Below are positions 8,358-15,933 of a DNA stretch of 64,000 bases, in pieces. The translations under genes and the position numbers were made by a program. Position 1 is the stretch's first letter. Each line of letters begins with the position of its first letter. This DNA comes from Agromyces mariniharenae (GTDB taxonomy: Bacteria; Actinomycetota; Actinomycetes; Actinomycetales; Microbacteriaceae). The notes under the pieces were generated by a model. The model was not told the origin of the DNA. It saw only the letters and a list, made by a program, of their open reading frames with translations, and searched no databases. The stretch is from positions 914,891 to 978,890 of the forward strand of contig NZ_VSSB01000001.1 of NCBI RefSeq assembly GCF_008122505.1. Reading direction: 5' to 3'.

Positions 8358-9376
8358 TCGCCTTCCTCCCTGGCCTCGAGGAGCTTCCGTTTCTGCCGGA
8401 TCGCGAGGACGCGGTCGAGCACGATGGCGCCGATGATGAGGGCGCCCACGACGGCGCGCTGCCAGAAGTCGGGGATGCCGAGGATCGGAAGCGCGCGGTT
8501 GATGGTGAGCAGCAGCACGGCGCCGATCGCGGCGCCCCACACGGTGCCGCTGCCGCCGAAGATCGCGACGCCGCCGATGACCGCGGCGCCGACCGCGTCG
8601 AGCTCCCAGCCCGATCCGGCCTGCGAGCTGATCGTGCCGTAGCGCGCGGCGTAGAGCACGCCGCCCAGCCCCGCGAGCGCGCCCGAGAGCACGAACGCGG
8701 TGAGCAGGCGGCGAGTGACGCGCAGGCCGTAGAGCTCCGCGGCGGCCGGGTCGGACCCGATCGCGTAGAACTCGCGCCCGCCGCGGGTGTTCTTCATGAG
8801 CCAGCCCGCGACCGCGAGCACGACGAGGGCGATGATCGTGAGGATCGGGATGAACAGGATCTGCCCGGTGCCGAGCGCGAGGAAGTCGCGCGGCAGGTCG
8901 GACGCGTTGATGCGGTCGCCGCCGGTCCAGAGCACGTTGATGCCGCGGTAGGCGTACAGCGTGCCCAGCGTGATGACGAGCGACGGCACCTTCGCGAAGG
9001 CGACGAGTGCGCCGTTCACGAGCCCGAGCAGCCCACCGAAGACGATCACGATGACGAACACCGCGATGATCGGGATTCCTTCGAGGTCGATGAACAGGCG
9101 ACCGCACAGGTAGGCCGACAGGCCGAGCACCGAGCCGACCGACAGGTCGACGTTGCGGGTGATGATGACGATCGCCTGGCCGACCGCGAGGAGCACGAGG
9201 ATCGACGGGGTCAGCAGCAGGTCGCGCCATCCGTCGGTGCTGAACAGGAAGTTCGGGTTCGCGATCGTCGCGGCGACGATGACGAGCAGCAGCGCGATGA
9301 GGATGCCGAACTCGCGGGCGGCGCCGACGGCGCGCAGGCGCTTCGTGACGTCGGACTTCTCGATCGTGGCGGTCAC
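8354..9376 (-). CDS. Sugar ABC transporter permease (RhaP/RbsC type)
   Basis: A 340-residue membrane permease with the family motif TRNVDLSVGSVLGLSAYL, the loop RGGREFYAIGSDPAAAELYGL and GGVAIFGGSGTVWGAAIG. It starts with GTG at 9376, overlapping the ATPase stop codon in a GTGA junction (9373-9376); no ATG fits this junction. Co-encoded with the ATPase, a second permease and a RhaS-type binding protein. Confidence 0.9.
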   Translation of the reverse strand: MTATIEKSDVTKRLRAVGAAREFGILIALLLVIVAATIANPNFLFSTDGWRDLLLTPSILVLLAVGQAIVIITRNVDLSVGSVLGLSAYLCGRLFIDLEGIPIIAVFVIVIVFGGLLGLVNGALVAFAKVPSLVITLGTLYAYRGINVLWTGGDRINASDLPRDFLALGTGQILFIPILTIIALVVLAVAGWLMKNTRGGREFYAIGSDPAAAELYGLRVTRRLLTAFVLSGALAGLGGVLYAARYGTISSQAGSGWELDAVGAAVIGGVAIFGGSGTVWGAAIGAVLLLTINRALPILGIPDFWQRAVVGALIIGAIVLDRVLAIRQKRKLLEAREEGE

Positions 9377-10899
9377 GAGTGGGCTCCCTGGGCGTGGGTC
9401 GCGGCGAACATCACGTTCTCGCTGGTGGCGTCGGCGCGGTCGATCTCGGCGGTGATGCGGCCCTCGCGCATGACGAGCACGCGGTCGGCCATGCCGAGCA
9501 CCTCGGGCAGCTCCGACGAGATCATGAGGATGCCGATGCCGCGTCCGGCGAGCTCCGAGAGCAGCCGGTGCACCTCGGCCTTCGTGCCGACGTCGATGCC
9601 GCGGGTCGGCTCGTCGACGATGAGCACCCGCGGCTCGGTCGCGAGCCACTTGCCGAGCACGACCTTCTGCTGGTTGCCGCCCGACAGGGTCGCGGCGACG
9701 GTCGACAGCGCAGTGGTCTTCACCTCGAGCCGGCTGGCCCACACCTTCGCGGCGCGGTTCTCGAAGCCCGACGTGATGATGCCCGCCTTCGCGAGCTGGT
9801 TGCGGATCGAGAGGGTGATGTTGCGGGCAACGGATGACTCGAGCACGAGTCCCTGCTTGCGGCGGTCCTCGGGCACCAGCGCGATGCCCTGGAGCATTGC
9901 CCGCGCCGGGTCGCCCTTCTTCACCGGACGCCCCTCGAGCGTGACCGAGCCCGAGTCGTACCCGTCGACGCCGAAGACGGCCCGGGCGACCTCGCTGCGG
10001 CCGGCACCGACCAGGCCGGCGAGCCCGACGATCTCGCCCGCGCGCACCGTGAACGAGATGTCGTGGAACACGCCCGCGCTCGACAGGCCCTCGACCTCGA
10101 GCAGCGGCTCGCCGATCTCGGCCTCGATCTTCGGGAACAGGTCGGTGACGTCGCGACCGACCATCTGGCGCACGAGCTCGTCGACGGTGGTCTCGGCGAT
10201 CGGCGTCGTCGCGATGTACGAGCCGTCGCGCATGACCGTGACGGTGTCGCAGAGGTCGAACACCTCGTCGAACCGGTGCGAGATGAACAGCAGCGCCCGG
10301 CCCTCGTCGCGCAGGCTCCGCGCGATCGCGAACAACCGGTCGACCTCGACGCCCGACAGGGCAGCGGTCGGCTCGTCCATGATCAGCACCCGCGCGTCGA
10401 GCGACACGGCCTTGGCGATCTCGATGACCTGCTGGTCGGCGATCGACAGGCCCTCGGCCGGACGGTCGGGGTCGATCCGCACGCCGAGGCGCTGGAACAG
10501 CGACTCGACCTCGCGGCGCATGGCCTTGCGGTCGATGCGGCCGAACCGGCCCACGGGCTGGCGGCCCATGAACACGTTCTCGGTGACCGACAGGTCGGGG
10601 AACAGCGTCGGCTCCTGGTAGATCACGGCGATGCCCGCGGACTTCGACTGGGCCGTCGACGTGAAGTCGACCTCCTCGCCGTTCAGGCGGAACTCGCCCG
10701 CGTCGCGGCGATACAGCCCGGCCACGATCTTGACCAGCGTGGACTTGCCTGCGCCGTTCTCGCCGATGAGCGCGTGGATCGACCCGGGCTGCATGCGCAG
10801 GCTCCCGGAGCGCAGAGCAACGACGGCGCCGAACGACTTGACGACCCGGGAGAGCTCCAGCATGGGGGGCGCTGCGGCCGGCGGGATGTCCGTCTGCAC
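9373..10899 (-). CDS. Sugar ABC transporter ATP-binding protein, two-domain
   Basis: A 508-residue tandem ATPase of the RbsA/AraG/RhaT class that powers sugar import. The first domain has Walker [10 protein letters not shown] (about residues 47-55), signature LSIADQQ and Walker B VLIMDEPTAAL. The second has a degenerate Walker A (GLVGAGRSE), intact signature LSGGNQQ and Walker [13 protein letters not shown], the usual asymmetry of this family. The start is GTG at 10899, with GAGGAGG seven bases upstream. It is the first gene of the operon, divergent from the LacI gene at 11031, with a palindromic operator between them. Confidence 0.93.
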   Translation of the reverse strand: MQTDIPPAAAPPMLELSRVVKSFGAVVALRSGSLRMQPGSIHALIGENGAGKSTLVKIVAGLYRRDAGEFRLNGEEVDFTSTAQSKSAGIAVIYQEPTLFPDLSVTENVFMGRQPVGRFGRIDRKAMRREVESLFQRLGVRIDPDRPAEGLSIADQQVIEIAKAVSLDARVLIMDEPTAALSGVEVDRLFAIARSLRDEGRALLFISHRFDEVFDLCDTVTVMRDGSYIATTPIAETTVDELVRQMVGRDVTDLFPKIEAEIGEPLLEVEGLSSAGVFHDISFTVRAGEIVGLAGLVGAGRSEVARAVFGVDGYDSGSVTLEGRPVKKGDPARAMLQGIALVPEDRRKQGLVLESSVARNITLSIRNQLAKAGIITSGFENRAAKVWASRLEVKTTALSTVAATLSGGNQQKVVLGKWLATEPRVLIVDEPTRGIDVGTKAEVHRLLSELAGRGIGILMISSELPEVLGMADRVLVMREGRITAEIDRADATSENVMFAATHAQGAHS

Positions 10900-10930
10900 G
10901 AGTTCCTCCTCGTCGAGGGTGAAAATGGAT

Positions 10931-10944
10931 CTGAATCGATTCAG
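10931..10944. promoter_or_regulatory. LacI-type operator in divergent promoter region
   Basis: CTGAATCGATTCAG is a perfect 14-bp palindrome with a central CG, the classic LacI-family form. A half-site CGATTCAG follows at 10948-10955. It lies between the divergent ABC operon and its LacI gene, so it probably controls both; the 131-bp intergenic region must also hold both promoters. Confidence 0.75.
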
Positions 10945-11030
10945 GGGCGATTCAGGGCTACTCTATGGACGGACGGGTGATCGGTCAAGTCACCCGGGAC
11001 ATCGGTGCAACATCGACGACGAGGAGCACA

Positions 11031-12059
11031 ATGGCAGGGGCCAGCATCCGCGATGTGGCGCAGCACGCCGGGGTGTCGGTCGGCACGGTCTCCAACGTGC
11101 TGAACCGCCCCGACGAGGTGTCGGCGGAGTCGATCGCGCGCGTGAACCGCGCGATCGAGGCCCTCGGCTACGTGCGCAACGACGCGGCGCGCAAGCTCAG
11201 GGCCGGCGTCTCGACCACGGTCGGGTTCGTGGTGCTCAACGGCCAGAACCCGTTCTTCAACGACGTCGTGCGGGGCGCGGAGGACGAGGCCTCGCGACAC
11301 AACATCGCGATCCTCTACGGCAACACCGATGAAGACGTCTCCCGCGAGAAGCTCTACCTCGACCTGTTCGAGGAGCAGCAGGTGCGCGGCGTGCTCATCT
11401 CGCCCTACGGCGACATCCTCCCCCGGCTCGAGCGGCTCCGCTCGCGCGGCATCGCTGCGGTGCTCGTCGACCGGTTCGGCGGCAGCAGCCGCTTCAGCTC
11501 GGTGTCGGTCGACTCGGTCGCCGGCGGTCGCATGGCGGTCGAGCACCTCATCGAGACCGGGCGTCGACGCATCGCCTTCGTGGGCGGACCGTTCGACATC
11601 CGCCAGGTCAACGACCGGCTGGCCGGCGCGCGGGTCGCGGCCGAGAACGCCGGCGAGCACGTCGAGATCGAGGTCGTCGCGACGGCCGCCATGACGGTCG
11701 ATGAGGGGGCGGCCGCCGGTGCCCGCATCGTCTCGCGCCCGCGCCACGAGTGGCCCGACGCGCTCTTCGCCGCGAACGACCTCATCGCGCTCGGCCTGCT
11801 GCAGTCGCTCGTCGTCGGCGGCCGCATGCTGGTGCCCGACGAGATCGCGATCATCGGGTTCGACGACATCGCGTTCGCCGGCGCGGCCGCCGTGCCGCTC
11901 TCCTCGATGCGCCAGCCGAGCGGCATGATCGGCCGTACCGCGCTGCGCATCCTCCTCGAGGAGACCGCCGACCCCGAGCACATCCCCCGGCAGACGGTGT
12001 TCCAGCCCGAACTGGTGGTGCGCCGGTCGACCGACCCGGCACCGCGGCGCGCGCACTGA
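11031..12059 (+). CDS. LacI-family repressor of the adjacent ABC transporter operon
   Basis: A 342-residue LacI/GalR-family regulator. The HTH is at residues 4-26 (SIRDVAQHAGVSVGTVSNVL), followed by the hinge and a sugar-binding domain with VGGPFDIRQVNDRLAG and IGFDDIAFAGAAAVPLSS. The ATG at 11031 has GAGGAG five bases upstream; an ATG at 10965 would add 22 residues encoded within the promoter region. The divergent arrangement and the CTGAATCGATTCAG palindrome imply control of the RhaS-type transporter and of itself. Its recognition helix (GTVSNV) differs from the three HQTVSR-type LacI proteins in the window. Confidence 0.92.
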   Translation: MAGASIRDVAQHAGVSVGTVSNVLNRPDEVSAESIARVNRAIEALGYVRNDAARKLRAGVSTTVGFVVLNGQNPFFNDVVRGAEDEASRHNIAILYGNTDEDVSREKLYLDLFEEQQVRGVLISPYGDILPRLERLRSRGIAAVLVDRFGGSSRFSSVSVDSVAGGRMAVEHLIETGRRRIAFVGGPFDIRQVNDRLAGARVAAENAGEHVEIEVVATAAMTVDEGAAAGARIVSRPRHEWPDALFAANDLIALGLLQSLVVGGRMLVPDEIAIIGFDDIAFAGAAAVPLSSMRQPSGMIGRTALRILLEETADPEHIPRQTVFQPELVVRRSTDPAPRRAH

Positions 12060-12064
12060 GCCAG

Positions 12065-12086
12065 GCGGATGCCGCGGGGCATCCGC
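12065..12086. terminator. GGATGCC palindrome downstream of lacI
   Basis: GCGGATGCC (12065-12073), loop GCGG, GGCATCCGC (12078-12086): a perfect 9-bp stem six bases after the LacI stop, in the convergent region with the oxidoreductase gene. Likely a terminator. Confidence 0.6.
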
Positions 12087-12129
12087 TGGCCTCGATGCTC
12101 GCGCGGGCCAGTGGCGACAGATGCCGCGG

Positions 12130-12177
12130 GGCATCCGCTCGCCTCGACCGCTCGTGGGGCGAGCGGTGACGGATGCC
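12130..12177. repeat. Second GGATGCC composite hairpin
   Basis: CCGCTCGCC (12135-12143) pairs with GGCGAGCGG (12158-12166); the outer motifs GGCATCC (12130-12136) and GGATGCC (12171-12177) mirror each other. Together with 12065-12086 it makes a double hairpin between convergent genes, probably terminating the minus-strand oxidoreductase. Confidence 0.5.
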
Positions 12178-12189
12178 GCGCGCGCCGGC

Positions 12190-13134
12190 TCAGATCAGGA
12201 TGACGAGCTTGCCGCGCACGTGCCCGGCCTCGCTCACGCGGTGGGCCTCCGCGGCCTCGTCGAGCCCGAACGTGCGGCTGACCTCGAGCTCGAACCGGCC
12301 CTCGGCGGCGAGCTCCGCGACGCGGGCCGTCGCCTCGTCGCGCCACCGCTGCTCCTCCGCCGTGAGCGGCACGGCGCTGCCGCCCGCGTAGGCGTGGATG
12401 CCCCACCTCGGCGCGTCCGCACCGCGCACGACCGTCGCGATGCGATCGCGGTCGGCGACGAGCGCGACCGAGGCGTCGAGCGCCTCGTCGGTGCCGGCGG
12501 CGTCGAGCGCGACCGTGACGCCCTCGGGCGCGACCGCCCGCACGCGATCGACGAGCCCCGCGCCGTACGTCACCGGCACGGCGCCCAGCTCGCTCAGACG
12601 GTCGTGGTTCGATTCGCTCGCGGTTGCGATGACGCGGGCGCCCTCGGCGACGGCGAACTGGATCGCGGCCTGCCCGACCCCGCCGGCGCCGCCGTGGAGG
12701 AGCAGCGTGTCGCCCGGCCCCACGCCGAGCGAGCGAATCGCCTGGTACGCCGTGCCGACCGGCACGCCGATGCTCGCGGCCTCGGCCCAGCCGAGTCCGG
12801 CGGGCTTGGGCACCAGCCGCTCGGCGGGCACGACGACCTGCGTCGCGTACGCCCCGCGCGCGCTGCGCACGATGACCTCGTCGCCCACGCGCACCCCGTC
12901 GACGCCCGCGCCGACCGCCTCGACGACCCCCGCGGCATCCGCCCCCGGACGCACCGCGCGACCACCCGTGCCGTTGCCGCGCACGCCCGAGCGGAGCTTC
13001 CAGTCGATCGGGTTCACGCCGGCGGCCCGCACCGCGACGACGACCTCGCCGGGCCCCGGCTCCGCGTCGGGCACCTCCTCGAGGCGCAGCACCTCGGGTC
13101 CGCCGATCTCGCGGTAGACGACTGCTCTGGCCAT
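12190..13134 (-). CDS. NADPH:quinone reductase-type zinc-free alcohol dehydrogenase
   Basis: A 314-residue medium-chain reductase of the quinone oxidoreductase (QOR/zeta-crystallin) branch. The GroES-like N-domain holds AVRAAGVNPIDWKLRSG, where zinc enzymes would have Cys and His ligands. The Rossmann NADPH loop is HGGAGGVGQAAIQFA (about residues 148-162). It ends with EAHRVSEAGHVRGKLVI, typical of the family. The start ATG at 13134 has GAGAGGA six bases upstream. Single-gene unit, divergent from the ThDP enzyme gene; the substrate is probably a quinone or enone, not determined. Confidence 0.88.
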   Translation of the reverse strand: MARAVVYREIGGPEVLRLEEVPDAEPGPGEVVVAVRAAGVNPIDWKLRSGVRGNGTGGRAVRPGADAAGVVEAVGAGVDGVRVGDEVIVRSARGAYATQVVVPAERLVPKPAGLGWAEAASIGVPVGTAYQAIRSLGVGPGDTLLLHGGAGGVGQAAIQFAVAEGARVIATASESNHDRLSELGAVPVTYGAGLVDRVRAVAPEGVTVALDAAGTDEALDASVALVADRDRIATVVRGADAPRWGIHAYAGGSAVPLTAEEQRWRDEATARVAELAAEGRFELEVSRTFGLDEAAEAHRVSEAGHVRGKLVILI

Positions 13135-13285
13135 GGTGTCCTCTCGGGTCGGTGCCTCCAGCCTCTCGCATCGCGTCGGACCCCGCGCCCACGTTGCGAA
13201 GCTGGTCGCCCGAGCGCGGCCGTACCCCGCTGCGAGCGGCATCGGGAGGCTGGCGGCACGGCCGTGACTCTGGTTTGCTGCTCCG

Positions 13286-15010
13286 ATGGAGGGCTACACG
13301 ATCGCCGACTACCTGCTCGATCGCCTCTCGGAGCTGGGCGTGCGACATCTCTTCGGGGTGCCCGGCGACTTCACCCTCGGGTTCCTCGACCACGTCGAGG
13401 CGCACGAGGGCATCGAGTGGGTCGGGTGCGCCAATGAGCTGAACGCGGGCTACGCCGCCGACGGCTACGCCCGGATGCACGGGCTCGGCGCGCTCAGCAC
13501 CACCTTCGGCGTGGGCGAGCTGTCGGCCGTCAACGCCGTCGCGGGCAGCTACGCCGAGCACGTGCCGGTGGTGCACGTCGTCGGGGCGCCGACCACGGCC
13601 GTGCAGTCGGCCGGCCGGGCGACGCATCACACCCTCGGCGACGGCGACTTCGGCCACTTCGCCCGCATGGCCGCGGAGGTCACCGCCACCCAGGCCGTGC
13701 TCACGGCGACGGATGCCGCGTCGCAGATCGATCGCGCCCTCGTCGAGGTGCGGGACCGGCGCCTGCCGGGTTACCTGATGCTGCCCGCCGACGTCGCCGA
13801 GACTCCCGCCGCTCCCCCGACGGCGCCACTGGAGCCGCACCCGCCGGTGACCGATCCCGCCGCGCTCCAGGCCTTCCGGGCGGCACTCGTGGAGCGGATG
13901 TCGAAGGCCGAGCGCATCGCGGTCCTGGCCGACATCCTCGTGCACCGGCTGGACTGCGAACCGCACCTGCACCGCCTCCTCGACACGGGGGTTCCCCACG
14001 CCACGCTGCTCTGGGGCCGCCGCGTCGTGGACGAGTCGGCGCTCGGGTACCTCGGCTCCTACCTCGGCGAGGCCAGCGATCCCGAGGTGCGCGACGGCAT
14101 CGAGTCCGCCGACCTGCTCGTCATGTCGGGCGTGCAGTTCACCGACCTCACGAGCGGCTTCTTCAGCCAACGGATCGACCCCGAGCGCACCGTCGAGATC
14201 CGCGGAGAGGCCACGCGGATCGGAGGCACCTCGTACCAGCCCCTCGCGATGGGCGATGCGCTCGACGCGGTGACCGAGGCGGTGGTCGCCGCGGCCGACT
14301 CACTGCGCCTCGCGGGCGCCGACTCGGGCCCCTTCGCGGGTTCGACGACGGATGCCGCGACGGCCGCAGGCGGCGCCGACACCGTCGTCGTGGCCGAACG
14401 TGCGCCCGCGGCATCCGATGCCCTCGGCCAGGAGCAGCTGTGGCACGAGGTGGCCGCGTCGATCCGCACCGGCGACGTCGTGCTCTGCGACGTGGGCACG
14501 GCCTACTACGGGATGGCGAACCACCGCTTGCCGCACGGCGTCACGTTCGTCGGCCAGCCGCTCTGGGCGGCGATCGGGTTCACGCTGCCCGCACTGCTCG
14601 GCGCCGCCCTGGCACGCCCCGACCTCCGGCCGGTGCTGCTCATCGGCGACGGCGCCGCACAGCTGACCATCGCCGAGCTCGGGACCCTGCTGCGGCATCG
14701 CATCCCCGCGATCGTGGTCGTCGTCGACAATGACGGCTACACCATCGAGCGCGTCATCCATGGGCCGACAGCCGCGTACAACGACATCGCGCAGTGGGAC
14801 TGGACCGCGCTGGTGTCCGCCTTCGGCCGTTCGATCCCTGCCGTGGGGGTGCGCGCGGAGACCGTCGGCGAGCTCCGCGACGCGCTGGAATCGGCGCGCA
14901 CCCGCGACGGCCTCACCCTGGTCCAGGCCGTCGTGCCGCGTGACGACGTGCCGCCGACCCTCGATGCGCTCGGGAAGGTCGCTGCGGCCGCGAACCGCCG
15001 AACCGAGTAG
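13286..15010 (+). CDS. ThDP-dependent 2-keto acid decarboxylase (pyruvate/indolepyruvate decarboxylase family)
   Basis: A 574-residue thiamine-diphosphate enzyme that would decarboxylate a 2-keto acid to an aldehyde. Family hallmarks are the catalytic Glu51 in ANELNAGYAADGYAR, the paired His114-His115 in THHTLGDGDFGHF (diagnostic of PDC/IPDC/KDC over acetolactate synthase), and the ThDP-Mg motif GDGAAQLT with DNDGYTIERVIHGP in the C-domain. A ~50-residue Ala/Asp-rich linker with GGATGCC-coded DAA repeats precedes the C-terminal domain. The ATG at 13286 has no clear ribosome-binding site but lies six bases after TTTGCT, so it may be leaderless. Whether pyruvate, indolepyruvate or branched keto acids are used is not resolved. 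Confidence 0.88.
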   Translation: MEGYTIADYLLDRLSELGVRHLFGVPGDFTLGFLDHVEAHEGIEWVGCANELNAGYAADGYARMHGLGALSTTFGVGELSAVNAVAGSYAEHVPVVHVVGAPTTAVQSAGRATHHTLGDGDFGHFARMAAEVTATQAVLTATDAASQIDRALVEVRDRRLPGYLMLPADVAETPAAPPTAPLEPHPPVTDPAALQAFRAALVERMSKAERIAVLADILVHRLDCEPHLHRLLDTGVPHATLLWGRRVVDESALGYLGSYLGEASDPEVRDGIESADLLVMSGVQFTDLTSGFFSQRIDPERTVEIRGEATRIGGTSYQPLAMGDALDAVTEAVVAAADSLRLAGADSGPFAGSTTDAATAAGGADTVVVAERAPAASDALGQEQLWHEVAASIRTGDVVLCDVGTAYYGMANHRLPHGVTFVGQPLWAAIGFTLPALLGAALARPDLRPVLLIGDGAAQLTIAELGTLLRHRIPAIVVVVDNDGYTIERVIHGPTAAYNDIAQWDWTALVSAFGRSIPAVGVRAETVGELRDALESARTRDGLTLVQAVVPRDDVPPTLDALGKVAAAANRRTE

Positions 15011-15052
15011 CGGCCCGGTCTGCCGTATCGACCCCGCGGCTGTCAAGTCCCT

Positions 15053-15110
15053 GCACACCCCCTCCCGGTGTGCGTATCCTTCCGGGACACCGGCGACCCA
15101 CCCGCCGGTG
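15053..15110 (+). terminator. Two short hairpins after the decarboxylase gene
   Basis: GCACACC (15053-15059) pairs with GGTGTGC (15067-15073), and CACCGGCG (15088-15095) pairs with CGCCGGTG (15103-15110). The first is a likely terminator of the decarboxylase gene. The second lies in the leader of the small ORF that follows; TATCCT (15075-15080) between them is a possible -10 element. Confidence 0.45.
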
Positions 15111-15134
15111 CGCCCCATGCGAAGGAGGGTCGAC

Positions 15135-15407
15135 GTGGACCTGCTGTTCGACGTGATGACGGGAGTCGGCCTGGCCGCGATCGCCGCCCTCCTGCTCTTC
15201 TTCTACGTCGCGCTGTCACGCGCGCCGCGGGATCGCCGGCGTGGACGCCACGCCGCAGGACCCGCCCGGTGGGCTCAGCCCTGGAAGTCCTCGGGATCCA
15301 CGTCGTCGAGGAACCGCTTGAACTCGTCGACCTTGGCGTCGTCGGTGCGCGGATCGGCGAGCTCCGCCGGGATCCCCGCCTCCTCGAGCACGCGCTCGGC
15401 CACGTAG
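15135..15407 (+). CDS. Small single-pass membrane protein, hypothetical
   Basis: A possible 90-residue protein. It begins GTG at 15135 with a strong AAGGAGG Shine-Dalgarno site eight bases upstream; an in-frame ATG at 15117 would overlap that site. Residues 2-25 form one hydrophobic helix (LLFDVMTGVGLAAIAALLLF) followed by a basic stretch (RAPRDRRRGRH), so an N-out/C-in membrane anchor is predicted. The last ~45 residues overlap the convergent DUF151 gene and look like antisense read-through; the functional part is probably the first 50 residues. I do not recognise the family. Confidence 0.45.
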   Translation: MDLLFDVMTGVGLAAIAALLLFFYVALSRAPRDRRRGRHAAGPARWAQPWKSSGSTSSRNRLNSSTLASSVRGSASSAGIPASSSTRSAT

Positions 15408-15769
15408 AGCGGCGCTTCGCTCCGCAGCGTCAGGGCGATGGCGTCCGACGGACGCGCGTCGAGCACGAGCTTGCCCGAGGGCGTCGCGAGCGTGATCTCG
15501 GCGAAGAACGTGCCGTCCTCGATGCGGGTCACGTCGACGCGCTCGATCCGGGCGCCGAGCGTCTCGAGGAAGGTCGTCATGAGGTCGTGCGTCAGCGGCC
15601 GGGGCGCCTGCTCGCCCTCGAGCGCGAGCAGGATCGAGGTCGCCTCCTGGGAGCCGATCCAGATCGGCAGCACCCGGCGCGCGTTCGGGTCCTCGAGCAG
15701 GGGCTTCAGCAGCACGATGTGCTGGCGCGCGGCATCCAGCGCGACGCCGAGGACCCGGACCTGAACCAT
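15275..15769 (-). CDS. Bifunctional nuclease family protein (DUF151)
   Basis: A 164-residue cytoplasmic protein of the DUF151/BFN family. The conserved core is LPIWIGSQEATSILLALEG, then PRPLTHDLMTTFLETLGA, and GKLVLDARPSDAIALTLRS. Plant members have been reported as bifunctional nucleases; in actinobacteria the gene is common, often near MerR regulators, with unknown role. The C-terminal acidic tail ends DDVDPEDFQG. It overlaps by 133 bp the convergent small ORF. Confidence 0.88.
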   Translation of the reverse strand: MVQVRVLGVALDAARQHIVLLKPLLEDPNARRVLPIWIGSQEATSILLALEGEQAPRPLTHDLMTTFLETLGARIERVDVTRIEDGTFFAEITLATPSGKLVLDARPSDAIALTLRSEAPLYVAERVLEEAGIPAELADPRTDDAKVDEFKRFLDDVDPEDFQG

Positions 15770-15933
15770 GTGCGCCCCTCCCCTCGATGATCGGGGCGTG
15801 ACACTGCCATCGTACGTCGGGTGGCCGGGTCGCGGAGGGGACGACCGGACGGCGGTCGTCGGGGGGACGAACGGACTGCGGCCGCGGCATCCTGAGGGAA
15901 CGCCGCGGCCGCAGCCGACTCACTCGATGGTCG

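Noticed and set aside
11405..14170. Very long open frame on the minus strand (over 900 codons)
   Set aside because: It lies antisense or out of frame to well-supported genes (LacI, oxidoreductase, decarboxylase) and encodes Arg/Gly/Ala-rich sequence without domains; a usual artefact of high GC.
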